Source of the DNA: Bagarius yarrelli
Taxonomy: Eukaryota > Chordata > Actinopteri > Siluriformes > Sisoridae
DNA length: 64,000 nucleotides
NCBI GenBank assembly: GCA_005784505.1
Contig: VCAZ01000039.1
Span: 1,515,001 to 1,579,000, forward strand
Direction of reading: 5' to 3'
Both the position numbers and the translations under genes were made by a program. Of the stretch, positions 21,316 to 35,800 are shown piece by piece. Position 1 is the first letter of the stretch, and the number at the start of each line of letters is the position of its first letter. The notes beneath the pieces were generated by a model. That model did not search any database and was not told the DNA's origin. It saw only the letters and a program-made list of their open reading frames with translations.

Positions 21316-24300
21316 CTACTGTTTTGCTATATCACCCTTTCTTAAAATGACCTGCCGCTGCCATGGGGCCAGCTTGGTCTCGTCATAGCCTAACGTACGC
21401 AGTCGTTCTAACTCCAGCTTTGCTTCATTCTCCTTCTCTGTCCTTAGCCGCTCCTCTTCCTTTCTGCCATGACAAAAGAAACCACAATAAAATAAAAATA
21501 AAAACGATAAAAAGTATAGATTGTGATTGGAATATAATTATATCATGAAATGAGTATTAATAATATAATGTACTATCACTCCTTCATTTGATGAGGAGAT
21601 TACCTTTTTTGCTGCCTGTCCATCCAGGTGGTACATAAGAGACATCAAAAAAAAGCAAGACTTTTAGAAATAACAGTAAAAGTACGAAACAACATAAAGA
21701 CACCAAACATACATGCATGTACAATGGACTGCAATTCAAGCACTCCTGACTAAATTACATTCTGAAGTGAGGAGAAGTAAATACGATTTCTTCTGCAAAC
21801 TCGTTCCAAAAGTAACATTTTTCTACAAAAGTTGGTGCAAAAAAAATAAAAATAAATAAAAAGCCTGCAATGACTTTGCTAAAATCCCTCGTTTGCCTTC
21901 CTTAACTACTTCATAGTAGATTTTAGGGAATGTTTTGGATGACACAGTTTCATTGGCCGCATTTACACCACACACATTAAGTGACCCAATTCATGTAAGC
22001 AGGAAAGAAGCACATGGATTCCGATACTTTCAGATGGTTTTTAGGCCTCATTGATATGTGGAAATAAATCGGATATAAATCAGATATGTGCATTAAAGTT
22101 TGCCAGGTAAACAGACAGATCGGATTTGCACCTGTTATGCGAATCGAACGTCATTGAATAATCGGCAGTGGTGCGTGACATCAACTAAGATGGACACCAA
22201 CATCTTAGTGCCACTGTATTTTGATATTTAATAATTTATATAATTATTTATAACTTAGAGATCAATATGTCCAGCCTGCATCAGAGACTTTTTTTTTCCA
22301 CCTAAAGAAAACATTATTTTTAAACGACCTTTAAATATGATTCGGAACAAAATCCTGAATAATCATTTTGTCGCTCGGTTATTACTTTCTTTTCTGGTCA
22401 GTGTGTTTACATTGGGTTGTTTTGCAGTCTATAGTGTAAATGCAAAAATATATTTACGAATTACGAATATATTTAAGATAAGATAAGATAAGATAATCTT
22501 TATTGATCCCACAGTGGGGAAATTAAATTGTTACGGTGGCTCAGATACAGAAACAATTACGTGCAAAGTAGAAAAATGTGCAATAGAAAAGTGCAAATTG
22601 TGAGAAATAAAAACAATTTACGATAAACATTTTTAAAAATCTAAAAGTATTTACAGTTATGTGCATCTGTAGTTAGACTGTTGAGTTGTACAGTCTAACA
22701 GCGGTGGGTATGAAAGACCTGCGGAAATATGCCATTAAGATCTCCAGTGTAAATACAGCCATTGTTACTCCACCAGTTTAATGTTTGTGTTTTCAAATAT
22801 GTCCAAAAGTTATTTTAGTAATTAACTAAGTAGCCAATCACTGTTGAGTACTTGAGCAAGCCCCTTAACCCTTCCTGCTCCAGGGGCGCTGTATCATAGC
22901 TGACCCTGCGCTCTGACCCCCAACTTACTAAGATGGGATATGCGAAAAAAGAATTTCACTCTGCTGTAAAAAAGTATATGTGACAAAATAAAGGCATTTA
23001 CACTTACAATTAACATTAAATGTTCAGGTTTTTTCCATATATTGCAGATTTATATCAGTAATACCTGCAAAATCTGGCATTTTGTTGCAGAATGTAGCTA
23101 TTACTTACTTCTCTTCTTCTAGTTTTTTCTTCATGATGTCTCTTCTCCAAGCAGGCAGGGAGGCAAGCAGGGCCGCCTCCTCCTCAGCCTATCAGAAGGA
23201 GACAAAATAGGGTGGTCAGTGAGCTGATTTATATTACCTAAGTTTATTACATTACTACTTATTATTTGTACTAAGTTTTAAGAACAAAAAAAAACAAACA
23301 TTAATAGGTTATATGCTAATTAGCATTATAATATTGTGGTGTTTTTGGGGGGGTTAGACAAGATAGTTTGATGAAAAAAAAAGAAAATCTTAATAATACA
23401 TTATCTATTAAAAAAGTACCCCCCCCACACACACACATTTCTTTCAACTTTTTGGGTATTTTAAACATTGTAGTTTATTCATGACATTTAACACATATTC
23501 AGTGTTAATTGATTTCAACATATTTTTCGGCAGCACTTTTGCAAACAGGAACAAGGAATTGGTATAAATTACCTTTGTGCTTAAAATGCACAATAAATAT
23601 AAATTAGCCATTATTATTTGTAATCTTCCAACAATTTTGTACATGTGTGTCAAGTCTCAAGATTCCCTAAAGGAAATCATTAGAGAAAATTTACAGAGGA
23701 CCAGAACGTAAATTCCACTTTATCCTACTACAGGTCACTTCTGTAGTTCTGTCTTCACACAGAGCGAAACTTTATCTTCTGCAGCCTTACACATTGTAAC
23801 ACGAAGCCAAAGCAGGAGGTGGCCATTTTGTGCTTCTCATCTTCCCATTTTAATAGATCAGTTACACTAAATCTGCTGCAGAGAAGCAAATTCACTGGCA
23901 ATAGGGTCCTGCGTAGAAGTAATCGGATCTGCATCTTAATATTTAAATACTCCCCTGGGAATTGTATCTAAAGAAAAAAAAACATTCCGAAATAAAAGTT
24001 AGTTAATAAATCTATCAATTGAATTTAACTTAATTTGATGTCTTAGCAATGAAGTTGACTGTTGTTACATGACTCCCCAGGATCCCTATAATGTTTAGTA
24101 AGCTGTAGTATTGGTTATGCAATCCACAAGTCTGTAAAAAATAGGGTTGTTACATTTACAGCCAATATGGTCATAGCCTAAACTCCTAAAATATGCCCTG
24201 TTACATTTTTCCTTTAAAAACATGTAATGTCACAGTGATATTTTCAGATAAACAGCCCTATATAACAACGCACCCACCACCATGCTTCACGGTATGTATA

Positions 24301-27300
24301 ATGTTCTTGAAATAATATACACAGCCCCCCACTTCTACAAAAACAGTATGGTAAATTATGGCAAAGGTATATTTGTGTCATTTGACTAAGGTATATTGTT
24401 GCAAAATTCTTAATGTTTTCTAAATTTGTCTAAGTGGTGTCATAAAAATGGAGATTACTATTAAACGATTTTTGCAGCATTTATATCTAAAACTGGATTG
24501 ATATTTATATATCAAAAAAGACACATTAGCAAAAAACTACATCTTACATTTTATTGAATTGACAAAGAAAAAGAAACACTTCAAACTTTTTAACTTTCAC
24601 ATTGAAATTAACATCCATAATTTCAATCAATAAACAATTGAATGGTATATTCAATCTGGGCTGAGTTCACTAAGTCCACCCGCATAGCAAAAAAAAAGGG
24701 AACAAATAACATGTTGATTAAAGGGCATGTACTAATTGAACAGTAAAAAATTATGAAATACTTTAAATGAAATTTACTATTTATGATTTAATAATGAGTG
24801 GGTTCCTAAATTAGTTAAAATACACAGCAGAAACACCTACACAAGAAGTTTACAATAAGTAAGTATTATTTGTGAGTAGCACAGAGAATCCAGACATCCT
24901 GAACGGTCTAATTTTATCACATCGAAACAAACCAAAAAATGTAATATTTGGTAAAATTTCATGTTAAAACCCTTATATAAATTTTGTGCCTATAGCATAG
25001 ATTATAGTGCCATTAATGTGCCAATGGCTAGTTCCTATTTAGGTGCCCAAATCTGCCCAATTTGTCTTTACTGTCTCCAATTTATTTAGTAATTATAGCA
25101 TGAACTAACAAATATTTACTGACTATACTACATACCAGATTGGGTATATAAGAATCATACTACATAACAAGTGTTTTGGTTTCTTTCAGCTTGGCCTGCA
25201 TATCTTGCATAATTTTCCTGTATGCAATGGATAGATAATAATTGTAGTTTCTTGCATTACAACTATGTTCATGCATCGACCATTGCCTACCACCAACTAA
25301 GACTACTTAAACCATCTAAGTCACAAAACAATATTTTAATTTTCCCATTAACCATATTTATTTCCTTCTCGGTCCACCCATACAAGTCATCGAATGAAGA
25401 CCTTCTTCACCAACCCCAAACATATATTTTTTTCCAATATTTTACCTTCTGTCCCTCATCAAATATCCCTGCAGTGAAGTTGGGTTAAAACTAGATTTTC
25501 AGTAGTAACCTGCATTCGATCCTTTTTTTTTAGCCAAATATCTTCCATGCCTGTCTCACAAGTACTTTACCTTTTTTCCAATTTCTCATTTAGATCAAAT
25601 AACTGTTGTTTAGATATCAAACAATTCAGCTTCCTTCTCCTTCCAGAAAGTAAAGCTTCGATCAATGTATCTGATTATATCCTCATTGCTAAACTCTTTA
25701 AGATCATATATAAGCTTTATCGAGTTCTCCGTCAGCTCTTCAGTATCTTTTGCTAGAATTTGCTTTTCAGAATGACCATTGAAGGGTTCAGAAAGGTGTT
25801 CTTCAAAGGGCACTTGTGTGGTTGTCTGGATCTCTGGCTGTTCTGCATTATGTATATCTGCATTTTTATTAATGTCCAGTTCAGCAGGCTCAGTAGACTG
25901 CACTGTACAATTCGCTTCACTTTTTGAAATACTGTCTGCTGTGTCATGTATAGGCTGCACTGTGAAAGATTGTACTTTGTCAGATGCAGATGCAGTTGAA
26001 TTTTCTTCACTTTTTGCAGGGGACTCTTGTTCTGTTGTTGTCTCGGGTACATGTCCTGAGTCTACAATCTCCTGAATCCCTTTTGGTGAGTCAATCTGGG
26101 TGGTATTCAACATCCCTGCCCCCTCTGTATTGTCACCAAAGTATTTCAGTTTGATGTCCTCAAAGCCGTCTGACCAGTCACAATTCCCTTTTTCAATGCT
26201 TTCCATCACTTCACGGTGGAAATTACGGATTACTTCCCAAGGATAGCTGCCAAGTCGATCGAACATCTCATAGCACAGTAAGTGTCGGAACCTTCTCTCA
26301 CTCCGAGGCATGTTCATCTCAAGTAGCTGGAAGTAGCCAAGCATGAAAAGATCAAGGGTCAGATTATTATAATGAACTGGAGCCCCATTTATATGAGGAA
26401 GAAAATGTTCAGGCCAGTAGATCATTTGAGCACGACTTAGACGACGGATCTGACGAGAGGGTACCTGACTCATAATGGTCCTCCAGTGGCCAAGCAGGTT
26501 CCCTACTACTTGCCTTTGTTTCATGAAGTGCAGAAGCTGGTCATCCTCAACACCATCCAGTTCAAACTGGTTACTGTCATCCTGGGAGTGAAAGCCATTT
26601 ATCTTAACACTTTGACTTATTTTTCTTCCTGTGTATTTGGGTTTGTAAGACTCGGTCATAGTGTACTTTCTCCAGTGCTCCAGAAACAAGAAAACAATCC
26701 TCTCCTTGCGCATCTCGATAGATTCTTGAACATAGCTCAGGTCTGTCTGCACCTCAAGGCTGCGGGTTAGATGATTACCATTTAGTGAAGGGTCACTGTC
26801 TAAAGGTTGTACCATGTTTTCTATTTCTGACTGGGGGATACCATTAGATTGACTGTATACCAAGGGTGCATATGATGGTGTTATAACCGGCTCATCTACT
26901 AAAGGCAGTCTTAGATCTTGCTCCAGTGGTAGATCATTAGTGACTTGAGAATTGACATCACAATGGGAGAAGAGTAGTTCATCTTCCAGAATAGGCTCAG
27001 GGAAATAACTGCACTCACTCACAACTGGCAAGGATCTTTTCCGTTTGTATACTCGGTTCATTTTGTCCTGTTCATAGTTGGACTGGTTTTGGATCATTTC
27101 ATAATTGGCCTTCAGATTTTTTACTGACACACCACACTGCTTGAGTTCCTTCTCCACCTCCTCTCTAGTTGAGAAGGACTGTGATCGGCCAATGTTCCCT
27201 GAGGAAACAGAAGTTGTTTGTGCCTTTCCACCTTTCAGATCTTCGTACGTAAATCCTTGATTAATCATTTCCAGAATGTCAATTTCTTTACCACCTAATG

Positions 27301-30003
27301 TAGCAAGTAGGATAGCCATGTTTTTAAGCAGTGTTGAAATTTTGCTACACCAAGCAGGAAGGTCCTCTGTTTGACCATGAACTTGTTTAGGGTTGACAGA
27401 AAAGTGGTCTTGGGTCAGGGCAGCAGACACAGGAAGAAGCTGATGTAACTCTCTCTCCAGCTGCTCCAACTCTTTTTCTACCTCTGTCACTTTGTGCATG
27501 ACCTGGAGGTTCTCAATCTGTCGCTCAATGCGAATGAGGTCATCCTCAGTCATCAGTTCACCAAATGGACCCAGTATAGCATTGTGTGCATGGGAGTAAT
27601 GCCAATCTTGTGCTTGGAGAAATCCACTGGTAGAAAACTAAAGCAGGTTTAAAGGAAAAAAACAAAGAGGAACAAAAAGAGAAGGGTGGGTTGTCCCTCA
27701 GTCTTTAGGTCCAAGGATTCTCAGGCATGCTTCTTCACACCAACTGGTTCAAACCCTACATGGATTTAGTGGTGCAATGGTAGATGCTTTATTTTGGCTG
27801 GGACGAGCTGAAGCAGCTGAAGACCTCTAGCAATTTGCAATTGCTGCGGGTCTCAATACATGGCGGGTATTTGGGAAATTTTAAGCAACCTTCCAATTCG
27901 ACTAGTATTTTCTTTATATATTTAACAGGAACACTTACCCTACATACTCTGAATTGATAGTATAAATTATGAACAGAGCCTTTGAGCATTCCTCTCCCAT
28001 AATTAATTTATTAAACTAGTTAAAATATATAATAATATTTGACATTAAATGATTAATATTTGGAATGACATGCCCTTTTAAAGGACTTAATTGACAACCA
28101 TTAACCATGACAGATTTTAAAAACACAGATATTATTTTTTTTTACAAATAGGGAGAAAAGTACAGACAGGTATTGCTGCATTCCAAGATTCAGACATTAT
28201 TTGCAGTGTGAGGGCCCCTCGCATCACACCACTGAATTCCCATGTAAAAACTCCGAGCTGCCATGCTCCATCACTAATATTAAAATCTTAAATACAATAG
28301 TAGCAGTAGTGAAATTAATGATAGTTGCGTTCGGATGGTCACAGCAGCCCCAAAGTAAACACTGCACAACACCACAGGACAAAGTTAATGTCTAGACAAA
28401 TTACACAAAATCACATGCAAAAGCCAAAATAGTCAAAAGGGCAGTAGTAATAAAACAATACAAATCGCTGAAGCAACTATTTTATGATTAACACTTCCTG
28501 ACTCTAACATTGCCTATTTCCCATTTGGTCTTTGATTGAGATCAGCAGATGTGTCTATTATAACATACACACCACTGGTTGAGTGCTTCTTGTATCGCAC
28601 GTCAGATGTTCAGCCTTGCCTGACAGCCCATCGGCAGGTGTGTTTACCTATATATTTATAAAGAGCTGCATTGTTCTGTCGGTTACATCCTAGACCGAGT
28701 CAACATCGTCCAGCTGAATGCATACAGCTGACCACAACATGACTCTTGTTTTAAAGAAAACTGCACTAGAGAAATGTTCTTTCTTATCTAACACAAAAAG
28801 CACACTTTTTTAAAAATCTAAGTAATTTGTAAAATCATTGAGTATAGTTCAGCATCCCTTCCCCTTCATACCTTCATTTTACAGTAAATGCACTCATGCA
28901 CACCACAACATGCAAAATCCTGCATTCACATCTCAGCTTATCTTCCAGAAACTTTTTTTCAACAATATGCAAAATTGGTTCATCCATTTCCTTACCTTTT
29001 TCTTGCTTTCCTCTTCCTCTTGCATCTTCATTTGCAGTTTCCTCACCATCACCTGCCTTTTCCACTCAGGAATGGCTTTGCCTTGTTCGTCATGGGTGGG
29101 CACCAAGGCCTCTATATCCAAGCTGGACTTGTGGGCCTGATTCGAGGCACTGTTGCCATTCAACACAACAGGCAGCTGCTCACAGCTTCGTGCTGTGTTG
29201 AGGTTCCTGGGCGAAGAGCTGCGAGTAGGCGGATTTGTGGATGGCGAAGTGGGAGCAGATGTGGGTTTTGTCGATTGGACTGCATTAGACTGAGGCTGTG
29301 GTTGCGACTCAGTTTGCGGCTCAGATCGGGGCTCAGGTTGGGATTCAGACTGGGTTTCGGATTGGGGCGGAGGTGGCGACGCTGGACTTTCTCCCTAAAA
29401 AGTTGAATATCAAATTAAAATAAGTCAGGTATACTAATACAAATACTGTATAGATGTTTGAGTTAGAATCTCAAAAAATTAGATAACAACTCTACTTGTG
29501 TCAGTAGGGATTCTGACTGCTTTTGCCATAATATTCCACTAGAGGGCACTCACCAAATACTTGGATTTGATACACACAAAATCCTTTGGATCTGACTATT
29601 GTACTACGCACTACAAGTCTGATAGGTCCGCTGAATCCCACGGTTTAATGAATCAGATGAATCAATACCTGCGATTTTGAGTCTTATGTTTATGACCATG
29701 CAGGAAGTTACCTAAACACCATAGTCCATAGTCCACTACTTGTTCCTACAGTTACTAACTAACAACAACTGAGTGGTGTAATTTTGTATCCAGTTGGTAT
29801 TTATTTATGCTGTTGTTAGCACCAAAGTAACCTCAAACTCAGTTAAACCGAGTAGATGAAAAGAATTATTTGTGAATCCCAAGTTATATACAGGATCAGG
29901 TTCTTTAATCCGGATGAATCCGGATTCGCTTAACTGTATTATTAAGCCAGTGGCTCATTCGTAGCAGATGTATGCAATCTATTACATCTTTCTAAATTAT
30001 ATA

Positions 30004-30087
<84 letters not shown>

Positions 30088-30557
30088 ACACACCATTTGC
30101 ATTAGATGAAAAAGATTAATGTTGTATAACACAATACTATATTCCTACACATGCCACATCTGAATGTTGCATTTGCTTTGGTCTTTAAACACATTTAATC
30201 AACACTTTACTAAAATCTCATAAATGAGGCCCGTGTTTCTAAAGGTGGGAAAGGGCTAGTTTATGTGCATCATTTCAACCCAGACAAGATTCTGTACTTA
30301 ATGACAGAAAAGCACTCACGTTATTCACTGTCGCTCCACTGCTAGAGTAGATGGTTGTATAGCCTTTACTTTGAGGCGTGGGCTTAAGGCTCTTCCCCGC
30401 TTTAATTTCAGCCAGAAGTTCAGAGTTATCACCAGTAGGAGACATCATGTTAAAGGATTTAGCACCTACAAACAAACACAGGAAATATTAGTCAAAAAAG
30501 GAAGAGACAGAAAGGAGAAAGATAAACAAAGAAACACAGAGAAAAAGAAAGAGAGAC

Positions 30558-30608
<51 letters not shown>

Positions 30609-32750
30609 GAAAGAGAAACAGAGAGACAAAGAGAAAGACAGAGAAACAGAGAGAAAAAGAAAGAAAGGAAGAGAAAGACAGAGAGACAGAGGGAGAGAGC
30701 GATAGAGAGAGTGAGGGAGAAAAAGAGAGAATGACAGAGAAATAAACCACTAAATATATACCAATATTTTTAGGAAGAAAATCTTGCTTATAAATAAACG
30801 ATAAAACTGTGGCTTAAAAACATCAATATACAAAGCACTATTGTAAATATAGCTTTTAAACTCCTACATGAAAAAAAAGTTTTTATAAAGTATTTATTCA
30901 TAAACAGACCATGTATAAAAATACAGGTTAATTAAACAATTTTTTTGTTCTTGCCCTAAAGCAGAAAATTCCAAATATTTTCCTAATCTTCCGATTGATC
31001 TTAATACATTAAATCATAATCGGCTTACAGAGAGTTGTTAATATCCTTTATTCATTTTGTTCCAGTTTTTTTTACTGAAAACAAAAACGAGTGTGTTCTG
31101 CTCATTTTCAGAGTATTAACTAAAAGCTTATCAGTTAATACAATAACACGTAATTATATAACTAATTAAACTTTACTAGATGTAACGGGACACAAAGAAA
31201 ATCTATGCAACGCACAAGCTGGAAAAAAAACACAACCAGTCATATAATCTATACTCGAAATTCCAAGACGTAAGTTTCTATCTTCTATTTCAAACTGATT
31301 ACAGTCCTGACATCGTAAAATATTAACTGTACATCACCCGCTGAGTTTGCTCCAGCCGTCCTTGGGAACACTAGCGTTTGTCCATTACTGCTTCCAACTC
31401 ATTCCCAGTCTGTTTTTTTACAGAAAATTATTTCGTAAAGTAAAATAGAAGCCAGCTCAGGCTTGTCACGAGAGATCAGCACTAATCAGATTGGACAGTA
31501 TAGCTTACTGCCAAATTAGAAGTGGATTTCAACCGGCTCACTCCAGATTCACCTGTCTACATTCTCCCTATTCTCACAGTCTCACACGTCCCCTAAACAA
31601 CGTTCTCCTTTTTTTTTTTAAAAAGGGAGACTGAGCAGATCATAAAATCGTACCAGACAGAACACACACACACACATGTATGCCAGCCTATAAATAAAGC
31701 ACCATGCAATACACACACTCATATTCACATACATATGAAACACACAGTAAAGGCATGCCGGTTATGATACACAATACCATGAGCCTTAGTGTCCTGATAC
31801 ATCTTTAACTTCAAGCACATATCAATGTGATGTCGGCTCGTTTTTACGTAAATGAACACAAGTGCCGTCCAGGGTTTTTATGACAGATGTGTGTGTGTGC
31901 TTCAGTGGAGAGCAAACGGATACAGTAAAGAGCACGGTGATGAAGGCCGGGTTCAGTCATCAAGGCTATGATGTGCTCAGTAGATGTTTACAGACCTTTG
32001 TACATTCAGTTCACAAAAAGCTCCAAAAAAAAACAGTGTAGATTAAAAAAATAAAAATAAATAATATATAACTTCTGGTTATGTTTTTATTTGTATTTAT
32101 TCATTTAATTTTAATTTTCCAAATTTGTTTTTGCTTGTACTTTTTTAAGTGTTTGCTTCAATGTGTTTTTATTCCTTACATTATGTTTATTTTCACCATC
32201 TTATAATTCTATTCATAATTCAACTTTATTTAATTATATTACATTATATATAATTATTATATCCTTTAAGATATAGTTTATGTGCAATTAAATAAAAAAT
32301 GTACATAAATATTTAGAAATTATGCTTGTAGTGCTATATTTAAAATATATATGATATCAAAACTGTAATCTAGCATTTTCCAGCAGAGGTTTTAAACTGT
32401 TTAAAATCCAACCAATCAGAGTAACTTATATAATGCGAAAAAATGTCTCATTATTAAGACTAGATTTTCATAGTTAACATTTCATAAAAATAGAGGAACG
32501 CCATCAAATGTAGCAAAGTTAAAAAGTACCATTTCTGCGATGAAAAAAAATACTCTTAAAAGTACATATTTCCCCGAAAATCTACTCAAATAAATGTAAT
32601 GAAGTAAATGTCCACATTACTACCCATCGCCAAACATCTCAGGTATGCAGGTAAAGGAAAATGATAGCCTTACACAACAACCTTCTTTCGATTATTTTAG
32701 CTACTTCAGCATTCTCATTATTCCTATACATTAACAACCACTGACAAATA

Positions 32751-32824
<74 letters not shown>

Positions 32825-35800
32825 TATATATATATTATACATACAGGAGTGAGATTTGTGGTGTGGCGGAGAAAGGAATACTTACTCCTTCTCTGCTGGA
32901 GTGATTCTGAGGCAGGAGTGACAGAGGCAGAGAAGAGATTTCATTTAAAGTGACCGCAAAGATTTTGGTCAAAAGAGTAAAGACCGGGATAAAAAACTCA
33001 GATTCAGGTCCATAAACAAAAATAAGACAGAAAAAAGAATAGACACACAACAACAGGATGGGTTGATAAATGGAAAAGTCTGAGTAAATAAAACAAAAGC
33101 CTGCGCTGCTTTTTTGACAAATGAGTCATGTGATATCCAGAATCTAATGTTAATTACTAATTACTAAGCAAGTCTCACAGTTAAAGACTGTCAGCAAAAG
33201 GTGTATAACAGTGCACCACAACATTACACAATCACATATACATCACTTATATAAATTCCTCACTTTATGTGTAACTAGTCAATTTATTTGGGTTAGAATG
33301 CTTTTTGTCCAGGCCTCCTTTGTTGACTGCATTTGTATACATCCTGTTTATGTTCTCATTCAAATTTGGCACGGAAGCTCTCGAAAAAAAAAAAAAAAAA
33401 AAACGCAGACTAACACAAAAGCAATGGTAGCTATACTATGCGTTGTATTTTGTTGACATAATCCTGAACTAAATGGCTCGAGACTAATGTCTTTTGGAAG
33501 AGGAGCAATTACACAATCAGCATAACACTTAACCTGACGTGGAGGTAAGAATACCTCAAACCTCCCCCTGCATTAATTGGTAAACAGATATTTGTGAAGC
33601 GCAAGCAGGCTGCTCTCATGGTAACTGCTTGAAACTTTAAAATATTTACAGTCCTGTTACAGATTGTAACCTAGAGGGATCACTACTGGATCTTTTCTCA
33701 CAAAGCAGCAACTAAAAGGACACGGCGCTACCCGTTGCCGCATGCAAACTCCACACAGAAAGGTCCCTTTCCACACAGAAAATCCAAATCATATCTTTAT
33801 CACTGATTTTTTTTAAAAATAATAAAAACATTAGTATTATAGTGGATCTTAAACCTATTACTGAGACCATTATGTGGAAGGAGAGAATCTATTGCAGGTC
33901 AAACACGTATTCACCTGCTGGTTCAACACCTTAGTGTCCACCTGGGTCTCCCCTCCGGAACAGTAAGTGCATTGTGGGTAAAATTGCTGATATAAAAAAA
34001 TAGTAAAACGTTTCCCAGCATTTTTACTGTCCTGCTCTAGTGTTTAAATAACTTTATATTTATTATAATAAAAATCGAAACTTAAGCAACTGGCTAATCA
34101 GTGGTGGTTCCATTGGGATCTCGCTGATGGAGGGGACCTCACTACTGCCAAACAATGTGAAAAAAACCCCATTATTTACTTGATCTAATATTATCTTTAT
34201 TATCTGTGGATTATCGATACAGATTGATTGACATGCATATAAGTATTACATACATCTGATTTTGTCTAATTATGTGGATTTTATTTTTTGGCATTAAACC
34301 TTTTAAATTATTGTCTTAAAATCAATATACATGGTGCCGTAACCCATCCAAAGAACATTTATTTTTAATGATCAAAATATCCAAATCTTATAGAAAACTC
34401 AATACTATTGGGTGTAACTGGTGCCATAAACTCCAAATAGTTCCGATGAAACATTTACAATCCACACGCACCGCTAGACTAGTCCTATTATCCCATAGGA
34501 CACAAGGTAGGTCTGCCTCTAGACTTTTCTCTGTTCTGGCACCAGGATGATGGAATGAACTAACTAATGAGTTACTTACTGTCTTTAAGAGATGATCGAA
34601 GACCCACCCTTTTTCTCAAATACCCAGCACTCGACATTTAACACAAAAAAAGTATTTATGCTGCTCTTTCAACTGTTTTTGTGCTAAATTGGTCGCATTG
34701 CTTGTATCTGATTGGCCAGAATGTGGAAGACAATTTTATTTAACAGTAGTTTAAATTATAGATTTATATTGTATTGGTGTAAGCCAAAAAAAAAAGTTAA
34801 AAAAACAAAGCTTATATTAATCAAAGACACAAAAGCAATGATTTAAACACTGCTGATTTGTTAACATACTCAGGTTACCCTTCAAAAACTGCCTCAACAT
34901 GTCCAACAGAACACACACACATGAAAAGAATACTGAAAGACTATTTAGATGAGAATAAATCAAATTATGTGCACAATATGACTCAAGTAAAAGCGGAAAA
35001 ATAATAAGGATGGGAGTCAGAGAGTACTCACTGCCAGAGGAGGAGGACATGCGACGCTGGTTGGAGGAATTTGATGGACCGGTAGAGCTCGGTGGAGGTG
35101 GGGGTGGGGGTGGTGGTACCGCAGAAGGCGGAGGAGGTGGTGGGGGTGACATCTGGGCTGGAGGCAGAGGAGGTGCAGGTGGAGGTGAAGGTGCTGGAGG
35201 TGCCCCGCTCTCTTCCGTCCCGTTCTCCACCATAGGGGAGGCGTCTGTTGGCTCCTCCAACAGAACTGAACCCTGCCGGTAAAAAGGACTCACCATCATT
35301 TTACTGTCAAATTATGTCGAACTTAAGCAAAAGCTGAACTTGAAGAGCAAAAGTTCCTCCCACAGAGTTTCTCTAACACTGCTGATGGCGAATAGAAATT
35401 AACAGGGGTTAGTTTTACGCTTATTTTGGGTAGTAGTTTTTTTTCATTACATTTATTTACCCTTGTAATTTTGTGGCTTATTAGTTTTAATTTTAGCTGT
35501 TATTTTGCTACAATTACTAATAAAATGGCAGCGTTTTACTTAAACTACAATATTTTGTCTCTTTTTTACATCACTGGATGTTAGTGAGGGTTCAAGCGGT
35601 TCAAATCATACAATATGGTGGCCATATTTTATCCTTGTGTCACCAAATTGTTTTTAAACGTTTTCTGCATTTGACGTTTTTTTTACGAAATAATACAAAT
35701 CAACAATATATAATAATTATCTAAAATGTTAAAATGATTCACTACCTAGTCATTATTAAAGTTACAACTAGCTGTAATACAGGTTGCAATTAATTGCATC

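Larger units (their letters stand above)
30466..35031. other. espn intron, no further coding sequence seen
   Basis: It contains the GA tract, an (AT)n tract, the LINE ORF relic and otherwise AT-rich sequence. A CA-rich patch occurs at 31664-31740. Confidence 0.5.

Noticed and set aside
25610..27553. The 647-residue frame as a nested, intronless gene inside espn
   Set aside because: The same frame continues 28 codons upstream of its first ATG to a good phase-0 acceptor that fits the espn exon before it, so a terminal exon is simpler.
28838..29406. Several plus-strand open frames up to 172 codons
   Set aside because: They are shadows of the espn exon 29394-28996, which has homology and splice support.
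30466..30750. Serine/leucine-only open frame
   Set aside because: It is a translation of the GA/CT low-complexity tract.
35010..35282. Glycine-rich plus-strand open frame
   Set aside because: It is the antisense of the second proline-rich exon of espn.
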